DNA of 20,373 bases from an uncultured Eggerthella sp. (GCA_900538545.1 UPYK01000021.1:1-20373), one strand, 5' to 3'; counted from the stretch's first letter, positions 10,376 to 18,329 are shown. Program-made: numbers and translations. The notes: generated by a model from the sequence alone, not told the origin.

Positions 10376-13221
10376 TCTTTTTTCTTTCTCTTGTAGCGGA
10401 TAGGCTTGTTCTCCTGCTTTGCTGCAGGTTTGGATTGTTTTGACGCAGCCTGTACTGATTGAGCATCATTCTCAAGATCGACACTATCCATAGCCACCTC
10501 AGCGCCATCGGCGCCCGCAGCGCTCGTTGCGACCGCAAGACCTGATGTATAGGAGAACTGACCGATCGAATCGCCAAAGCGCTTGATCAGCTTCTTGTAC
10601 TTAGGCTCACGCGACTTCCACATCGCATACAGCGGTGTTGCGACCGCTATCGACGAATAGGAGCCCGCAACCAAACCGACCGCCATCGCGAACGCGAAGT
10701 CCTTGAGCGTCTCTCCACCAAAGAAGAGCATCGCAAGAACTGGAATGAGCGAGGTGAGCGTGGTATTGATGGTTCGGATCAACACCTGATTGATCGAATG
10801 GTTCGCCATCGTCATGAAGGTACAACGAACACGCGACTCTTTCATGTTATCGACGATACGGTGGAACACAACAACGGTGTCGTAAAGCGAGTAACCTAAG
10901 ATCGTGAGCAACGCTGCAACTGCATTCGGGGTGAATTCACGCCCGAAGAGCGCATAGGCCCCGATCACGATCACGAGGTCGTGAAGCAGCGCAACGACCG
11001 CCATCAATCCCATCTTGTACTCGAACCTGATCGCAATATAGATAATGATCAGCAACAACGAGACGAAGAACGCAATGAGAGAGGATTGGATAACGCCAGC
11101 ACCCCAGTCAGGACCGATCGTGGTCACTTCGAAACTATCGGTAGGAATGCTCAGCTGTTGCGCAACCTTGTTCGCCGTTTCAGCCGCGTCTTCAGCTGAG
11201 GTGGTGGTGGTACGAACAAGGAAGCCATCCTGGCCATCGGTGTTGGTCGTCTGGACCACCGCTTCCGGCTCGCCAGCGGTAGCGAACGCATCACGCATCT
11301 GGTCGATGGTCACTTCGCCCGTTCCATGGAAGTTGATCGACGTACCACCAACGAACTCGATGCCGAAGTTGATGCCACGAATGCCAATGAGTGCGAACGA
11401 AAGGACGATCAGAACCGCTGAGACTGAGAGCAATATCTTGCGCACGCCCATGAAGCCAATATCATGCTTGATGAACCTGCCTTTGAGCGCTTCGACCTTT
11501 TCTCGCGCCTTAACGGCAACCTCTCCTGCGCGTTTCGCATACGTAAGAGCGATGCTGCGATCCATCGCCTCGCCTGTCTCAGCTTCTTCAACGCTCACGC
11601 CTTCAGCATCAGCGAGCTCTTGGTAAGCTCCTGCCGCGATCTCGGCATCCTGAACATCCCAGAACTTGGGATGACGCGCGATCACGCGCGGAGCGAGCAA
11701 GCGGATCATCGGCGCCTTGAAGATGAGCAGCACGAGGATATCGCAGAAGATACCCAGCGAAAGTGTAAGACCGAAGCCTTTGACCGAAGCAGACGCAAGG
11801 AAGAACAGGGTCAACGCCGAAACGAGCGTGACCAAGTCTGCGTCGATCGAGGTCTGGATCGCATGCTTCACGCCCGTGATCGATGCAGCACGAACGCTTC
11901 GTCCCATACGTATTTCCTCGCGGAAACGTTCCAAGGTAAGAATGGACGAGTCTGCCGCAAGACCGATTGTAAGAACGATACCAGCAACGCCCGCGAGCGA
12001 GAGCGAGAAGAATCCGAATGCCGAAAGCGTTGCGAGCAAGCCCAAATAGAGGATTGCGAAGATGGTGATAGCGGCCGCGGTCAGGATACCCAGTCCCTTA
12101 TAGAAGAACAGCAGATAGACCATAACTACCAGAAGACCGATGATGGCAACGAAAAGACCGCTCATGAGCGCATCTTGACCGAGCGTAGGACCAACCACCT
12201 GGCTCTGTTCATAGTGGAAGCTCACGGGCAACGAGCCACTTTCGAGCACGGTTGCGAGCGCTTGAGCATCTTCAAGGGAGTAGCCGCCCGTGATCTGCAC
12301 ATCGCCCGTTGGGATCTCTGCTTGAACGGCAGGTGCAGATTGGATCTCGTTATCGAGCACGATGACGATCTTGCCCTTATCAGGCGCAAGTTCGCGCGTA
12401 GCTTCGGCGAATTTCTCCGTGCCTTCAGCATCGAGCTTGATGTTGACCGCGTAATCCGTACCGGTCTCAGATGCTTTACCAACCGTAACACGTTCGATGT
12501 TCTCACCTGTGATGAGCGGCGTATAGGTGCCAGGCTCAACCGGGCGATACTGTGTGTTCTGCCCGATGAAAGTATTGCCGAAGGCATCACGATATGCTTC
12601 ATGCGCAACGTAATTGTCCTGCGCGATAGCCTGCCTGTCTGCTTCGTTCGTGAACGAATCGGCGCGGGCGAACTCCAGCTTACCGGTCTTGCCGATGGTC
12701 GCGAGCGCGCGCTCCGTATCGGAAAGACCCGGGATCTGAACGAGGATCTGATTGTTTCCTTGAACCTGGACCGTAGCCTCTGAAGCACCGAGCGCATTGA
12801 CACGCGACTCGATGACCTGTCGGGACGATTCCATCTCTTCAGGAGTGACCTCTTCCCCATCGGTGCTCTGAGCGCTCAAGACCACCGAAAGACCACCGCG
12901 GATATCAAGACCTTGGTTGATCTTCTCCGAAGGCGGGGTGAACATGACCACCGAGGCGATGATCAGCACCGTGGTCAAGATGAGCAGCCAGATATTCCTT
13001 CGCGTGGTGTTGGACTGACGGCGCTTGTTCTTCTTGTTGTTGCCGAGCGTTGCTTGAATAGCCGCAGAACGGCTCTTCTCGCGTACACGTTCTGCTTTTT
13101 CCTTTTTCTTAGCTTTCTTTTCTCGTTCTTTGTGCGATCGTGCAGCTGCTTTCGCAGCCTGCTTGCGCTTCTTCTCGAGCTCTTTGTTCGATGAATCTCG
13201 TTTGCTATCGCCTTGCGTCAT
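10372..13221 (-). CDS. secDF: Protein translocase SecDF, single-chain SecD-SecF fusion
   Basis: A 949-residue membrane protein joining SecD (about 1-520) and SecF (about 583-890), which uses the proton gradient to pull secreted proteins out of the SecYEG channel. Each half starts with its own hallmark after the first membrane helix: GLDIRGG at 104-110 and GINFGIEFVGGTSI from 616. The charged residues linked to proton movement are present: Asp424 (LAADSS), Asp781 (GYSLYDTVVV) and Arg816. The linker at 520-582 is hydrophilic. Unusual features are a very basic ~75-residue cytoplasmic extension before the first helix and a basic C-terminal end (KRKKKE). yajC is not adjacent. ATG 13221 follows AAGGATAGG. 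It lies 142 nt after tgt and overlaps the DUF1292 gene by 4 bp. Confidence 0.96.
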   Translation of the reverse strand: MTQGDSKRDSSNKELEKKRKQAAKAAARSHKEREKKAKKKEKAERVREKSRSAAIQATLGNNKKNKRRQSNTTRRNIWLLILTTVLIIASVVMFTPPSEKINQGLDIRGGLSVVLSAQSTDGEEVTPEEMESSRQVIESRVNALGASEATVQVQGNNQILVQIPGLSDTERALATIGKTGKLEFARADSFTNEADRQAIAQDNYVAHEAYRDAFGNTFIGQNTQYRPVEPGTYTPLITGENIERVTVGKASETGTDYAVNIKLDAEGTEKFAEATRELAPDKGKIVIVLDNEIQSAPAVQAEIPTGDVQITGGYSLEDAQALATVLESGSLPVSFHYEQSQVVGPTLGQDALMSGLFVAIIGLLVVMVYLLFFYKGLGILTAAAITIFAILYLGLLATLSAFGFFSLSLAGVAGIVLTIGLAADSSILTLERFREEIRMGRSVRAASITGVKHAIQTSIDADLVTLVSALTLFFLASASVKGFGLTLSLGIFCDILVLLIFKAPMIRLLAPRVIARHPKFWDVQDAEIAAGAYQELADAEGVSVEEAETGEAMDRSIALTYAKRAGEVAVKAREKVEALKGRFIKHDIGFMGVRKILLSVSAVLIVLSFALIGIRGINFGIEFVGGTSINFHGTGEVTIDQMRDAFATAGEPEAVVQTTNTDGQDGFLVRTTTTSAEDAAETANKVAQQLSIPTDSFEVTTIGPDWGAGVIQSSLIAFFVSLLLIIIYIAIRFEYKMGLMAVVALLHDLVIVIGAYALFGREFTPNAVAALLTILGYSLYDTVVVFHRIVDNMKESRVRCTFMTMANHSINQVLIRTINTTLTSLIPVLAMLFFGGETLKDFAFAMAVGLVAGSYSSIAVATPLYAMWKSREPKYKKLIKRFGDSIGQFSYTSGLAVATSAAGADGAEVAMDSVDLENDAQSVQAASKQSKPAAKQENKPIRYKRKKKE

Positions 13222-13251
13222 TACCTATCCTTGTCTGCGATACTCTCTGGG

Positions 13252-13300
13252 GCATCATCAGCGAAGATGATGCTCAAGTACGCTATCGAACGACCTTGAG
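13252..13300 (-). other. Two abutting stem-loops in the leader between tgt and secDF
   Basis: GCATCATC (13252-13259) pairs with GATGATGC (13266-13273) around a 6-nt loop. CTCAAG (13273-13278) pairs with CTTGAG (13295-13300), so the two stems share only base 13273. On the minus strand they sit 31-79 nt before the secDF start. There is no T run, so they do not look like a terminator. They could be an mRNA processing or translation-control structure, or chance. Confidence 0.35.
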
Positions 13301-13363
13301 TGACCTTCTTATTACCGACTCTTAAGATTACCAAAGATGACGCGCTTTTTCACGGCGAACCGC

Positions 13364-14509
13364 TTAATAGTCTTGCGCTGCGGGCGAATTCATCCAATCG
13401 TTCAAAAACTCATCATAACAACCAGCAATGATCGCAGCGCGCGCTCGATTCATCAGCTGGATCAAGAAGTGAAGATTGTGTATCGAGAGCAAGATCGCCC
13501 CGAGCATCTCGTTCTGTTTGACCAGGTGGCGAATATACGCTCGACTATGATTCTTACAGGTAGGACAGGAGCACTGAGGATCGAGCGGTCCAAAATCGTG
13601 CGTGTACTTCGCATTGCGCATATTCATGCGCCCAGAGGAAGAGAAGGCCGTGCCCATACGTGCGGTGCGCGTTGGCAATACGCAATCGAACATATCAACG
13701 CCAACACCTACTGCCTTGACGAGCGTGGTGGGGTTGCCCACTCCCATCAGGTAGCGCGGTTTGTTCTCGGGAAGGCTCTGCGCAACCGCCCCCAGCGTCT
13801 CGAACATGACCTCGTGTTCTTCGCCGACCGAATAGCCACCGATGCCAAATCCACCGAAGCCCTTATGACCATTCGCGATCGATTCGTCATTGATCGAGGT
13901 GAGCAGCTCGATCGACTTCATGCGCAGATCGAGCTCCATGCCACCCTGCACGATACCGAAAAGCGTCTGGTCGCTACGCGTATGGGCCGCCAGGCAACGA
14001 CGCGCCCAATTCGCTGAAAGCTCAACAGCATGATCGACGAAGTCGTACTCCGCAGGATAGGGCGTGCATTGATCGAGCTGCATGACGATATCCGCCCCCA
14101 GCTTTTGCTGGATCTCCATGTTCGATTCAGGGGTCCAGCGAATCTTCGAGCCATCGTAGATCGATTTGAATGTGAGCCCATCTTCATCGAGCTTCAGCGT
14201 ATCGGCGAGCGAAAAGACCTGGAACCCGCCACTATCGGTGAGGATAGGACCAGAGTAATTCATGAACGAATGAAGCCCGCCCGCCTCTTCGACAAGATCC
14301 GCACCAGGCCGAAGCGAAAGATGATACGTGTTCGACAGGATGATCTGCGCGCCGATCTCATGGAGCGTCTCGGGGCGAATGCCCTTTACCGTTGCACTTG
14401 TTCCAACGGGCATGAACAGCGGCGTTTTCACGATGCCATGCGCTGTTTCGAAGCTGCCCGCACGCGCGTGGCCGCTCGTGGCTTCGAGCATGTAATCGAA
14501 GAGCGCCAT
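13364..14509 (-). CDS. tgt: tRNA-guanine transglycosylase (queuine/preQ1 insertion)
   Basis: A 381-residue enzyme that swaps guanine 34 of GUN-anticodon tRNAs for preQ1, the first tRNA step of queuosine synthesis. Visible residues are general-base Asp92 (ILTDSGGFQVFSL), the substrate loop FGIVQGG, nucleophile Asp275 (VDMFDCVLPTRTARMGTAF), and the zinc site Cys313, Cys315, Cys318 and His344. ATG 14509 gives the family's usual length and N-terminus (MALFDYMLEA). An upstream start at 14647 would only add 46 residues read through the neighbouring gene. Its ATG overlaps the stop of the HAD gene (TAATG), implying coupled translation. The next two enzymes of the pathway are encoded divergently at 15424-17160. 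Confidence 0.97.
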   Translation of the reverse strand: MALFDYMLEATSGHARAGSFETAHGIVKTPLFMPVGTSATVKGIRPETLHEIGAQIILSNTYHLSLRPGADLVEEAGGLHSFMNYSGPILTDSGGFQVFSLADTLKLDEDGLTFKSIYDGSKIRWTPESNMEIQQKLGADIVMQLDQCTPYPAEYDFVDHAVELSANWARRCLAAHTRSDQTLFGIVQGGMELDLRMKSIELLTSINDESIANGHKGFGGFGIGGYSVGEEHEVMFETLGAVAQSLPENKPRYLMGVGNPTTLVKAVGVGVDMFDCVLPTRTARMGTAFSSSGRMNMRNAKYTHDFGPLDPQCSCPTCKNHSRAYIRHLVKQNEMLGAILLSIHNLHFLIQLMNRARAAIIAGCYDEFLNDWMNSPAAQDY

Positions 14510-15246
14510 TATGAACACTCCGGCAAGGCAGTAACGAAATCGAGCAAGTCTTCGAGCGAACCATGTTTCATCGCGTGGTAATCGAGATCGATCGGGTCGA
14601 GCAGCCAATCGGTCACCAGATACCCGTCTGCTCCAAGCTCGCAACACGCCAGGTCTTCGCGTGTGTTGTTCCCTACCATCAAGATCTCATCTGGCTCTCC
14701 TGCCGCAAGCGCGATGTTCTCTTCGTAGTAAGCGAGTTGAGGCTTTGCCGCATGAGAATTATCGTAGGTGGTGATGCGGTCGAACACGCTTGCATCATCG
14801 ATGCCCGCCCAACGAAGACGCGCCTCCACCGCGATAGCCGGAAAGAGCGGCATGGTAGTAAGAAAGATCTGGTAGCCCTTTTCCTTGAGTGTCGCAACCG
14901 TGCGCGCTGCTGCTGGATTCGGCGTGACCGTTTCACCGATCTCATCGAAATCGTTCTCGTAGAACTCCATGAGCAGCGGCTCGAACTCCGCACGCGTAAA
15001 CCCACTCAACGCTTCGAACGTCTCCCAAAAGCAAAGATCGTTCGCGCGTGCATCCTCCTCAAGCATGGACTTTACGCCCTTATTCACCGCGAAGAGGATC
15101 TTCTCCCCGTCATAGCCGCGCTTATCGGCAAATGCCTTCAGCTTGGAAAAATATTCTCTGAGAAACGTATCCATGTCGATCGGCAGAAGGGTTCCGTCCA
15201 GATCGAAGAAGATCGTCTTGTAGCGTCTCGGTTCTTGCGTTGTCAT
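14509..15246 (-). CDS. HAD-superfamily hydrolase (phosphatase-like)
   Basis: A 245-residue haloacid-dehalogenase-type protein. Motif I is FFDLDGTLLP with Asp15 and Asp17. A cap domain follows, then motif II LTTMP, motif III lysine in AAKPQLAYY, and motif IV MVGNNTREDL, where the usual first Asp position reads Asn and the later Asp is kept. The fold implies a phosphohydrolase; the substrate cannot be read. ATG 15246 is chosen because AAAAGGAG lies 5 nt upstream and motif I then falls near the N-terminus. The frame stays open to 15330, but the extra residues are Cys/Ser-rich and overlap a folded leader. The stop overlaps the tgt start by one base. This tight pairing raises the possibility of a role with modified nucleotides, but that is inference only. 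Confidence 0.88.
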   Translation of the reverse strand: MTTQEPRRYKTIFFDLDGTLLPIDMDTFLREYFSKLKAFADKRGYDGEKILFAVNKGVKSMLEEDARANDLCFWETFEALSGFTRAEFEPLLMEFYENDFDEIGETVTPNPAAARTVATLKEKGYQIFLTTMPLFPAIAVEARLRWAGIDDASVFDRITTYDNSHAAKPQLAYYEENIALAAGEPDEILMVGNNTREDLACCELGADGYLVTDWLLDPIDLDYHAMKHGSLEDLLDFVTALPECS

Positions 15247-15285
15247 CACGACTCCTTTTCTGCATGAGCAGCAGAGAAGCGAAGC

Positions 15286-15331
15286 GGTGTCTTCGGGGGT
15301 GCACAAGCAAGCCGATCCTTGCCGAAACACC
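15286..15331. other. Large imperfect stem-loop between the divergent HAD and queH-queA genes
   Basis: GGTGT-C-TTCGG (15286-15296) pairs with CCGAA-ACACC (15322-15331), giving ten pairs with one bulged C. Inside, CAAG (15308-15311) pairs with CTTG (15318-15321). For the minus-strand gene it would lie in the 5' leader, 40-85 nt before the start. It does not fit the preQ1 riboswitch patterns I know. It could be a leader control element or a chance fold. Confidence 0.35.
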
Positions 15332-15369
15332 TCTATGCCTTCGCCGCTCTCCTCAAGACAGAACGCGTC

Positions 15370-15397
15370 TTTTCATTTCATTCAATGTTAGTATAAG
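15370..15397 (+). promoter_or_regulatory. Candidate promoter for queH-queA
   Basis: TTTTCA (15370-15375), a 16-nt spacer and TATAAG (15392-15397) resemble a housekeeping promoter, in an A/T-rich patch of the 177-nt divergent region. The transcript would start near 15404, leaving only about 20 nt before ATG 15424, just enough for the AAAGGAGAG ribosome site. The -35 match is partial. Confidence 0.42.
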
Positions 15398-15423
15398 CAT
15401 GACTCAAAGGAGAGAAATATCCC

Positions 15424-17160
15424 ATGAAAGTATTGCTTCATGCATGCTGCGGACCCTGCTCGATCGAGCCAGCACGCCTGCTTCTCGAGCAAGGGCACGA
15501 TATCACCATCGCCTATCTCAACTCGAATATCGATGATTCACACGAATACAAGAAGCGTCTCGATACGCTTTTGGCCTGGGCAGATAATGAAGGCATCGAA
15601 GTCGTTGAAGGCGTTTATGATCCCAAGCAGTGGAATACGGTTATCGCCCAACACTGGCACGAGGGAGACGATCGCGCACTGCGCTGCCAAGCATGCTATC
15701 GCTTCCGTTTCGATGAACTTGCCCAGATGGCAGCCGAAGGTGGCTACGATGCTATTGGCACCACGCTTTCCGTAAGTCCTTATCAATACACGCAGCTCAT
15801 CGAAGAGATGCTCAATCAAGCAGCTGCCCCCTACCCTGAACTTACCGTGCTCTTCACGGACTATCGCCCCTACTATCCTGCTGCGACGCAAAAGAGCCGT
15901 GAGCTGGACATGTACCGGCAGAACTTCTGCGGCTGCCATTGGTCAAACGCAGAAGCAGCTGAAGAACGTGCCGAACGCGCTCGGCAGCGCAAGCAGAAGA
16001 AGGCCGAAGAGAAACAAGCGAAGCTTCGCTCCCTCACCACGTCAGATTTCGACTACGATCTACCTCAGGAACTCATCGCGCAAACCCCTCACCCCACGCG
16101 CGACGGCTGTAAGATGCTCGTGATGAAGCGCGAGAATGGCAGCCTGCAGGATCGCATCTTCCGCGATATCTACGACTACTTGAAGCCGGGTGATCTGCTC
16201 GTTGCGAATGAAACGCGTGTGATCCCTGCGCGTTTGCTCGGGAACAAGCATGAAACCGGGGGCGCCGCCGAAGTGCTCTTGCTCCGCGAACGCTTCGATA
16301 TCGAAGAGAAGACGAACACGAGCGCAGTATGGGAAGCGCTCGTCAAGCCTGGTCGCCGCCTTAAGCCTGGCGCGATCATCGATTTCACCCGCGAGCAGAA
16401 CGATTCCCTTTCAGCTTCCAGCAATGACCCCGCTTCTGCTTCCGATAGTGCGGTCATCATGCAAGCCGAAGTCCTCGATTGGATCGAAGATGCACAAAAG
16501 GGCGAACGCCTTGTCCGCCTCACCACCCCTCTCGATTCGCTCGACGAAGCCCTTCACCAGATCGGTCATACGCCGCTGCCGCCCTACATCAAGAACTACC
16601 AAGGCGACGAAGAGCTCTATCAAACCGTATTCTCACGCGAAGAGAAGAGCGCTGCTGCCCCCACGGCAGGACTCCATTTCACCCCCGAGCTCATCGAACG
16701 GCTCAAGGAGAAGGGGGTGGGCTTTGAAACGGTGCATCTCGAAGTAGGGCTCGACACCTTCCGTGTAGTGGAGACCGAAAACCCCCACGAACACCACATG
16801 CACACCGAATACTACAGCGTGCCTCAGAAGACGGTCGACGCGATCAAGCGCACGAAGGAAAAGGGCGGGCGCGTGATCGCAGTTGGCACCACGAGCGTTC
16901 GCAGCCTCGAAAGTGCCTGGGATAGCGAAGCGAACGAGCTGGTCGCGCGTGAGCGCCAAACCACCAACCTGTTCATCTTCCCTGGCTATACCTTCAATGT
17001 GGTCGATGCGCTCATCACGAATTTCCACGTTCCGCGCTCGACGCTCATGATGCTCGTTTCTGCCTTTTCCTCACGCGATAACATCATGAAAGCCTATCGA
17101 CACGCCATCAAACGCAAGTATCGCCTGCTCTCTTTCGGTGATGCTATGTTCATTTACTGA
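15424..17160 (+). CDS. queH-queA: Fused epoxyqueuosine reductase QueH - S-adenosylmethionine:tRNA ribosyltransferase-isomerase QueA
   Basis: One 578-residue chain with two enzymes. Residues 1-178 are QueH (formerly DUF208): HACCGPC (Cys8, Cys9, Cys12), RCQACYRFR (Cys88, Cys91) and FCGC (Cys169, Cys171), residues expected to hold the Fe-S cluster and catalytic metal. A charged, helix-prone linker (about 174-203, rich in Glu/Arg/Lys) leads to QueA at about 205-578, which shows DFDYDLPQELIAQ, ANETRVIPARL, AAPTAGLHFT, HLEVGLDTF and GTTSVRSLES. QueA transfers ribose from SAM onto preQ1-tRNA to give epoxyqueuosine, and QueH reduces this to queuosine, so the fusion joins consecutive steps in reverse order. 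QueA has a Ser/Asp-rich insert near 328-343. No stop or frameshift separates the halves, so this looks like a genuine fusion. AAAGGAG precedes ATG 15424. Divergent from HAD-tgt. Confidence 0.95.
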   Translation: MKVLLHACCGPCSIEPARLLLEQGHDITIAYLNSNIDDSHEYKKRLDTLLAWADNEGIEVVEGVYDPKQWNTVIAQHWHEGDDRALRCQACYRFRFDELAQMAAEGGYDAIGTTLSVSPYQYTQLIEEMLNQAAAPYPELTVLFTDYRPYYPAATQKSRELDMYRQNFCGCHWSNAEAAEERAERARQRKQKKAEEKQAKLRSLTTSDFDYDLPQELIAQTPHPTRDGCKMLVMKRENGSLQDRIFRDIYDYLKPGDLLVANETRVIPARLLGNKHETGGAAEVLLLRERFDIEEKTNTSAVWEALVKPGRRLKPGAIIDFTREQNDSLSASSNDPASASDSAVIMQAEVLDWIEDAQKGERLVRLTTPLDSLDEALHQIGHTPLPPYIKNYQGDEELYQTVFSREEKSAAAPTAGLHFTPELIERLKEKGVGFETVHLEVGLDTFRVVETENPHEHHMHTEYYSVPQKTVDAIKRTKEKGGRVIAVGTTSVRSLESAWDSEANELVARERQTTNLFIFPGYTFNVVDALITNFHVPRSTLMMLVSAFSSRDNIMKAYRHAIKRKYRLLSFGDAMFIY

Positions 17161-17259
17161 TGCCCGCTTCAAAGGACACTTCTGGTTTATCATTGAACTT
17201 AGTTTAAGAACTCCAGCGTAGCGGACCCGTTTTCGAAGCGCTTTATAGCAAAGGTACCT

Positions 17260-18177
17260 ATGAAAAAAGACATGAAAATCGCCGTACTGATCGATGCTGA
17301 GAATATCTCGCACAAGTACGCCCACACCATCCTTCAAGAAGCATCAAGCCTCGGCAATGTTATCTACAAACGAATCTATGGCAACTGGATGTCAACTCAG
17401 CTCGGCCCCTGGAAGAAGGAACTGCTCGATCACGCCATCCAGCCGATCCAACAGTTCAGCAATACCACGGGCAAGAACTCATCCGACTCGGCTCTCATCA
17501 TCGATGCGATGGATCTGCTCTACCAGAACGACCTTGATGCCTTCTGCATCGTTTCCTCCGATAGCGATTTCACGCGACTCGCCACGCGCTTGCGCGAATC
17601 CGATATCTTTGTTCTTGGCATGGGCGAGCAGAAGACTCCGCGTGCCTTCATCTCGGCTTGCAATAAATTCGTGTATCTCGATGTCCTTGAAGAGAGCCAC
17701 AAGCGCGAGACGAGCAAGTCGAACCCTCGCACGCGCAAGCGCACGAACGCTGCGCCCGAACGGACCAAGCAAGATCAGACAAGCACCACCGACTCATCCG
17801 ATCGTCGCAAACAGGTGCGCCCTGAACGCCTGGATGCCTCAAACTCTTCGGGCAAGAGCAGCACGAATGAGGCTATTCTGCCCGTGGAAACACAAGCAGA
17901 AGAACCAGCAGTCTATAGCGATGGAACCGACATCATCGACGTGACCGATGCGCTCATCAACATCATCGAAGAATACAGCGATGATGAAGGCTGGATCCCT
18001 GCGTCTTATCTGGCAAGCCTTGTGTCACGCCGCTTCAACGATTTCGATACCCGCAATTTCGGTTTCAAGAAATTCGTTCCCTTCGTTGAATCGCTGAAAC
18101 TCTTCGAAAAGCGCACAGGTAACGCCGCAGATGGCTCGAACGTACGCACGATCTTCTTCCGTTTGATCGAAGACTAA
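17260..18177 (+). CDS. NYN-domain (PIN-like) nuclease with C-terminal OST-HTH/LOTUS domain
   Basis: A 305-residue protein. Residues 1-143 form a NYN/LabA-type PIN-like domain with conserved acidic and Asn positions: Asp12 and Asn15 (VLIDAENIS), Asp76 (KNSSDSALIIDAMD), and Asp101/Asp103 (IVSSDSDFTRLATRL). Residues about 145-215 form a low-complexity linker rich in Ser, Thr, Lys and Arg. Residues about 222-305 match OST-HTH/LOTUS (DEGWIPASYLASLVSRRF, then NDFDTRNFGFKKFVPFV and a final beta segment). NYN domains are predicted metal-dependent RNases and LOTUS domains bind RNA, so an RNA-cleaving or RNA-processing role is inferred; the target is unknown. ATG 17260 follows AAAGG by 5 nt; MKIAVLID at 17272 is an alternative. 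It lies 99 nt after queH-queA and converges with the aminotransferase gene. A degenerate TTGAAC-TTA-GTTTAA lies upstream at 17193-17207. Confidence 0.9.
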   Translation: MKKDMKIAVLIDAENISHKYAHTILQEASSLGNVIYKRIYGNWMSTQLGPWKKELLDHAIQPIQQFSNTTGKNSSDSALIIDAMDLLYQNDLDAFCIVSSDSDFTRLATRLRESDIFVLGMGEQKTPRAFISACNKFVYLDVLEESHKRETSKSNPRTRKRTNAAPERTKQDQTSTTDSSDRRKQVRPERLDASNSSGKSSTNEAILPVETQAEEPAVYSDGTDIIDVTDALINIIEEYSDDEGWIPASYLASLVSRRFNDFDTRNFGFKKFVPFVESLKLFEKRTGNAADGSNVRTIFFRLIED

Positions 18178-18222
18178 CTCTGGCTTTGGGTGGCTGACAG
18201 CAACCGCCACCATAGTCCTCTT

Positions 18223-18244
18223 CAAGCCGCCCCATGGCGGTTTG
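18223..18244 (+). terminator. GC-rich hairpin downstream of the NYN-LOTUS gene
   Basis: CAAGCCGCC (18223-18231) pairs with GGCGGTTTG (18236-18244) around a 4-nt loop, with one G-U pair. A second stem, GGTGGC/GCCACC (18189-18194 with 18206-18211), lies just before it. The following TTGGTCTAA is a poor T tract, so this may be a weak terminator or a 3'-end stabilising structure shared by the two convergent genes. Confidence 0.45.
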
Positions 18245-18303
18245 GTCTAATCCTGTTCTTCGGATGCGCTACTGGGCTCACATCAATTAGGAGCTTCGCT
18301 ACT

Positions 18304-18329
18304 GATGCGATCAGGCATCTTTTATTTTT
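18304..18329 (+). terminator. Candidate plus-strand terminator overlapping the aminotransferase 3' end
   Basis: GATGC (18304-18308) pairs with GCATC (18315-18319) around a 6-nt loop, directly followed by TTTTATTTTT (18320-18329). The stem is short but the T tract is good, and the position suits termination of the NYN-LOTUS transcript. The T tract covers the last codons and stop of the convergent gene. Confidence 0.4.

Noticed and set aside
13333..13351. AAAGATGAC...CTTTTTC between tgt and secDF as a shortened copy of the 39-bp repeat
   Set aside because: Only the extreme ends resemble the repeat (9 and 7 bases) and the whole core is absent, so chance similarity in A/T-rich intergenic DNA is the simpler explanation.
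14509..14647. 46-codon N-terminal extension of tgt
   Set aside because: It overlaps the HAD coding sequence, encodes an Arg-rich shadow, and would precede the normal Tgt N-terminus.
15332..15423. preQ1 riboswitch in front of queH-queA
   Set aside because: No C-rich loop with an A-rich pseudoknot tail or class II/III pattern was found, and the predicted transcript start leaves only about 20 nt of leader.
17193..17207. TTGAAC-TTA-GTTTAA upstream of the NYN-LOTUS gene as a further operator of the HTH-aminotransferase
   Set aside because: One half-site is mismatched and the 3-nt spacer differs from the other pairs; too weak to count without comparison to relatives.
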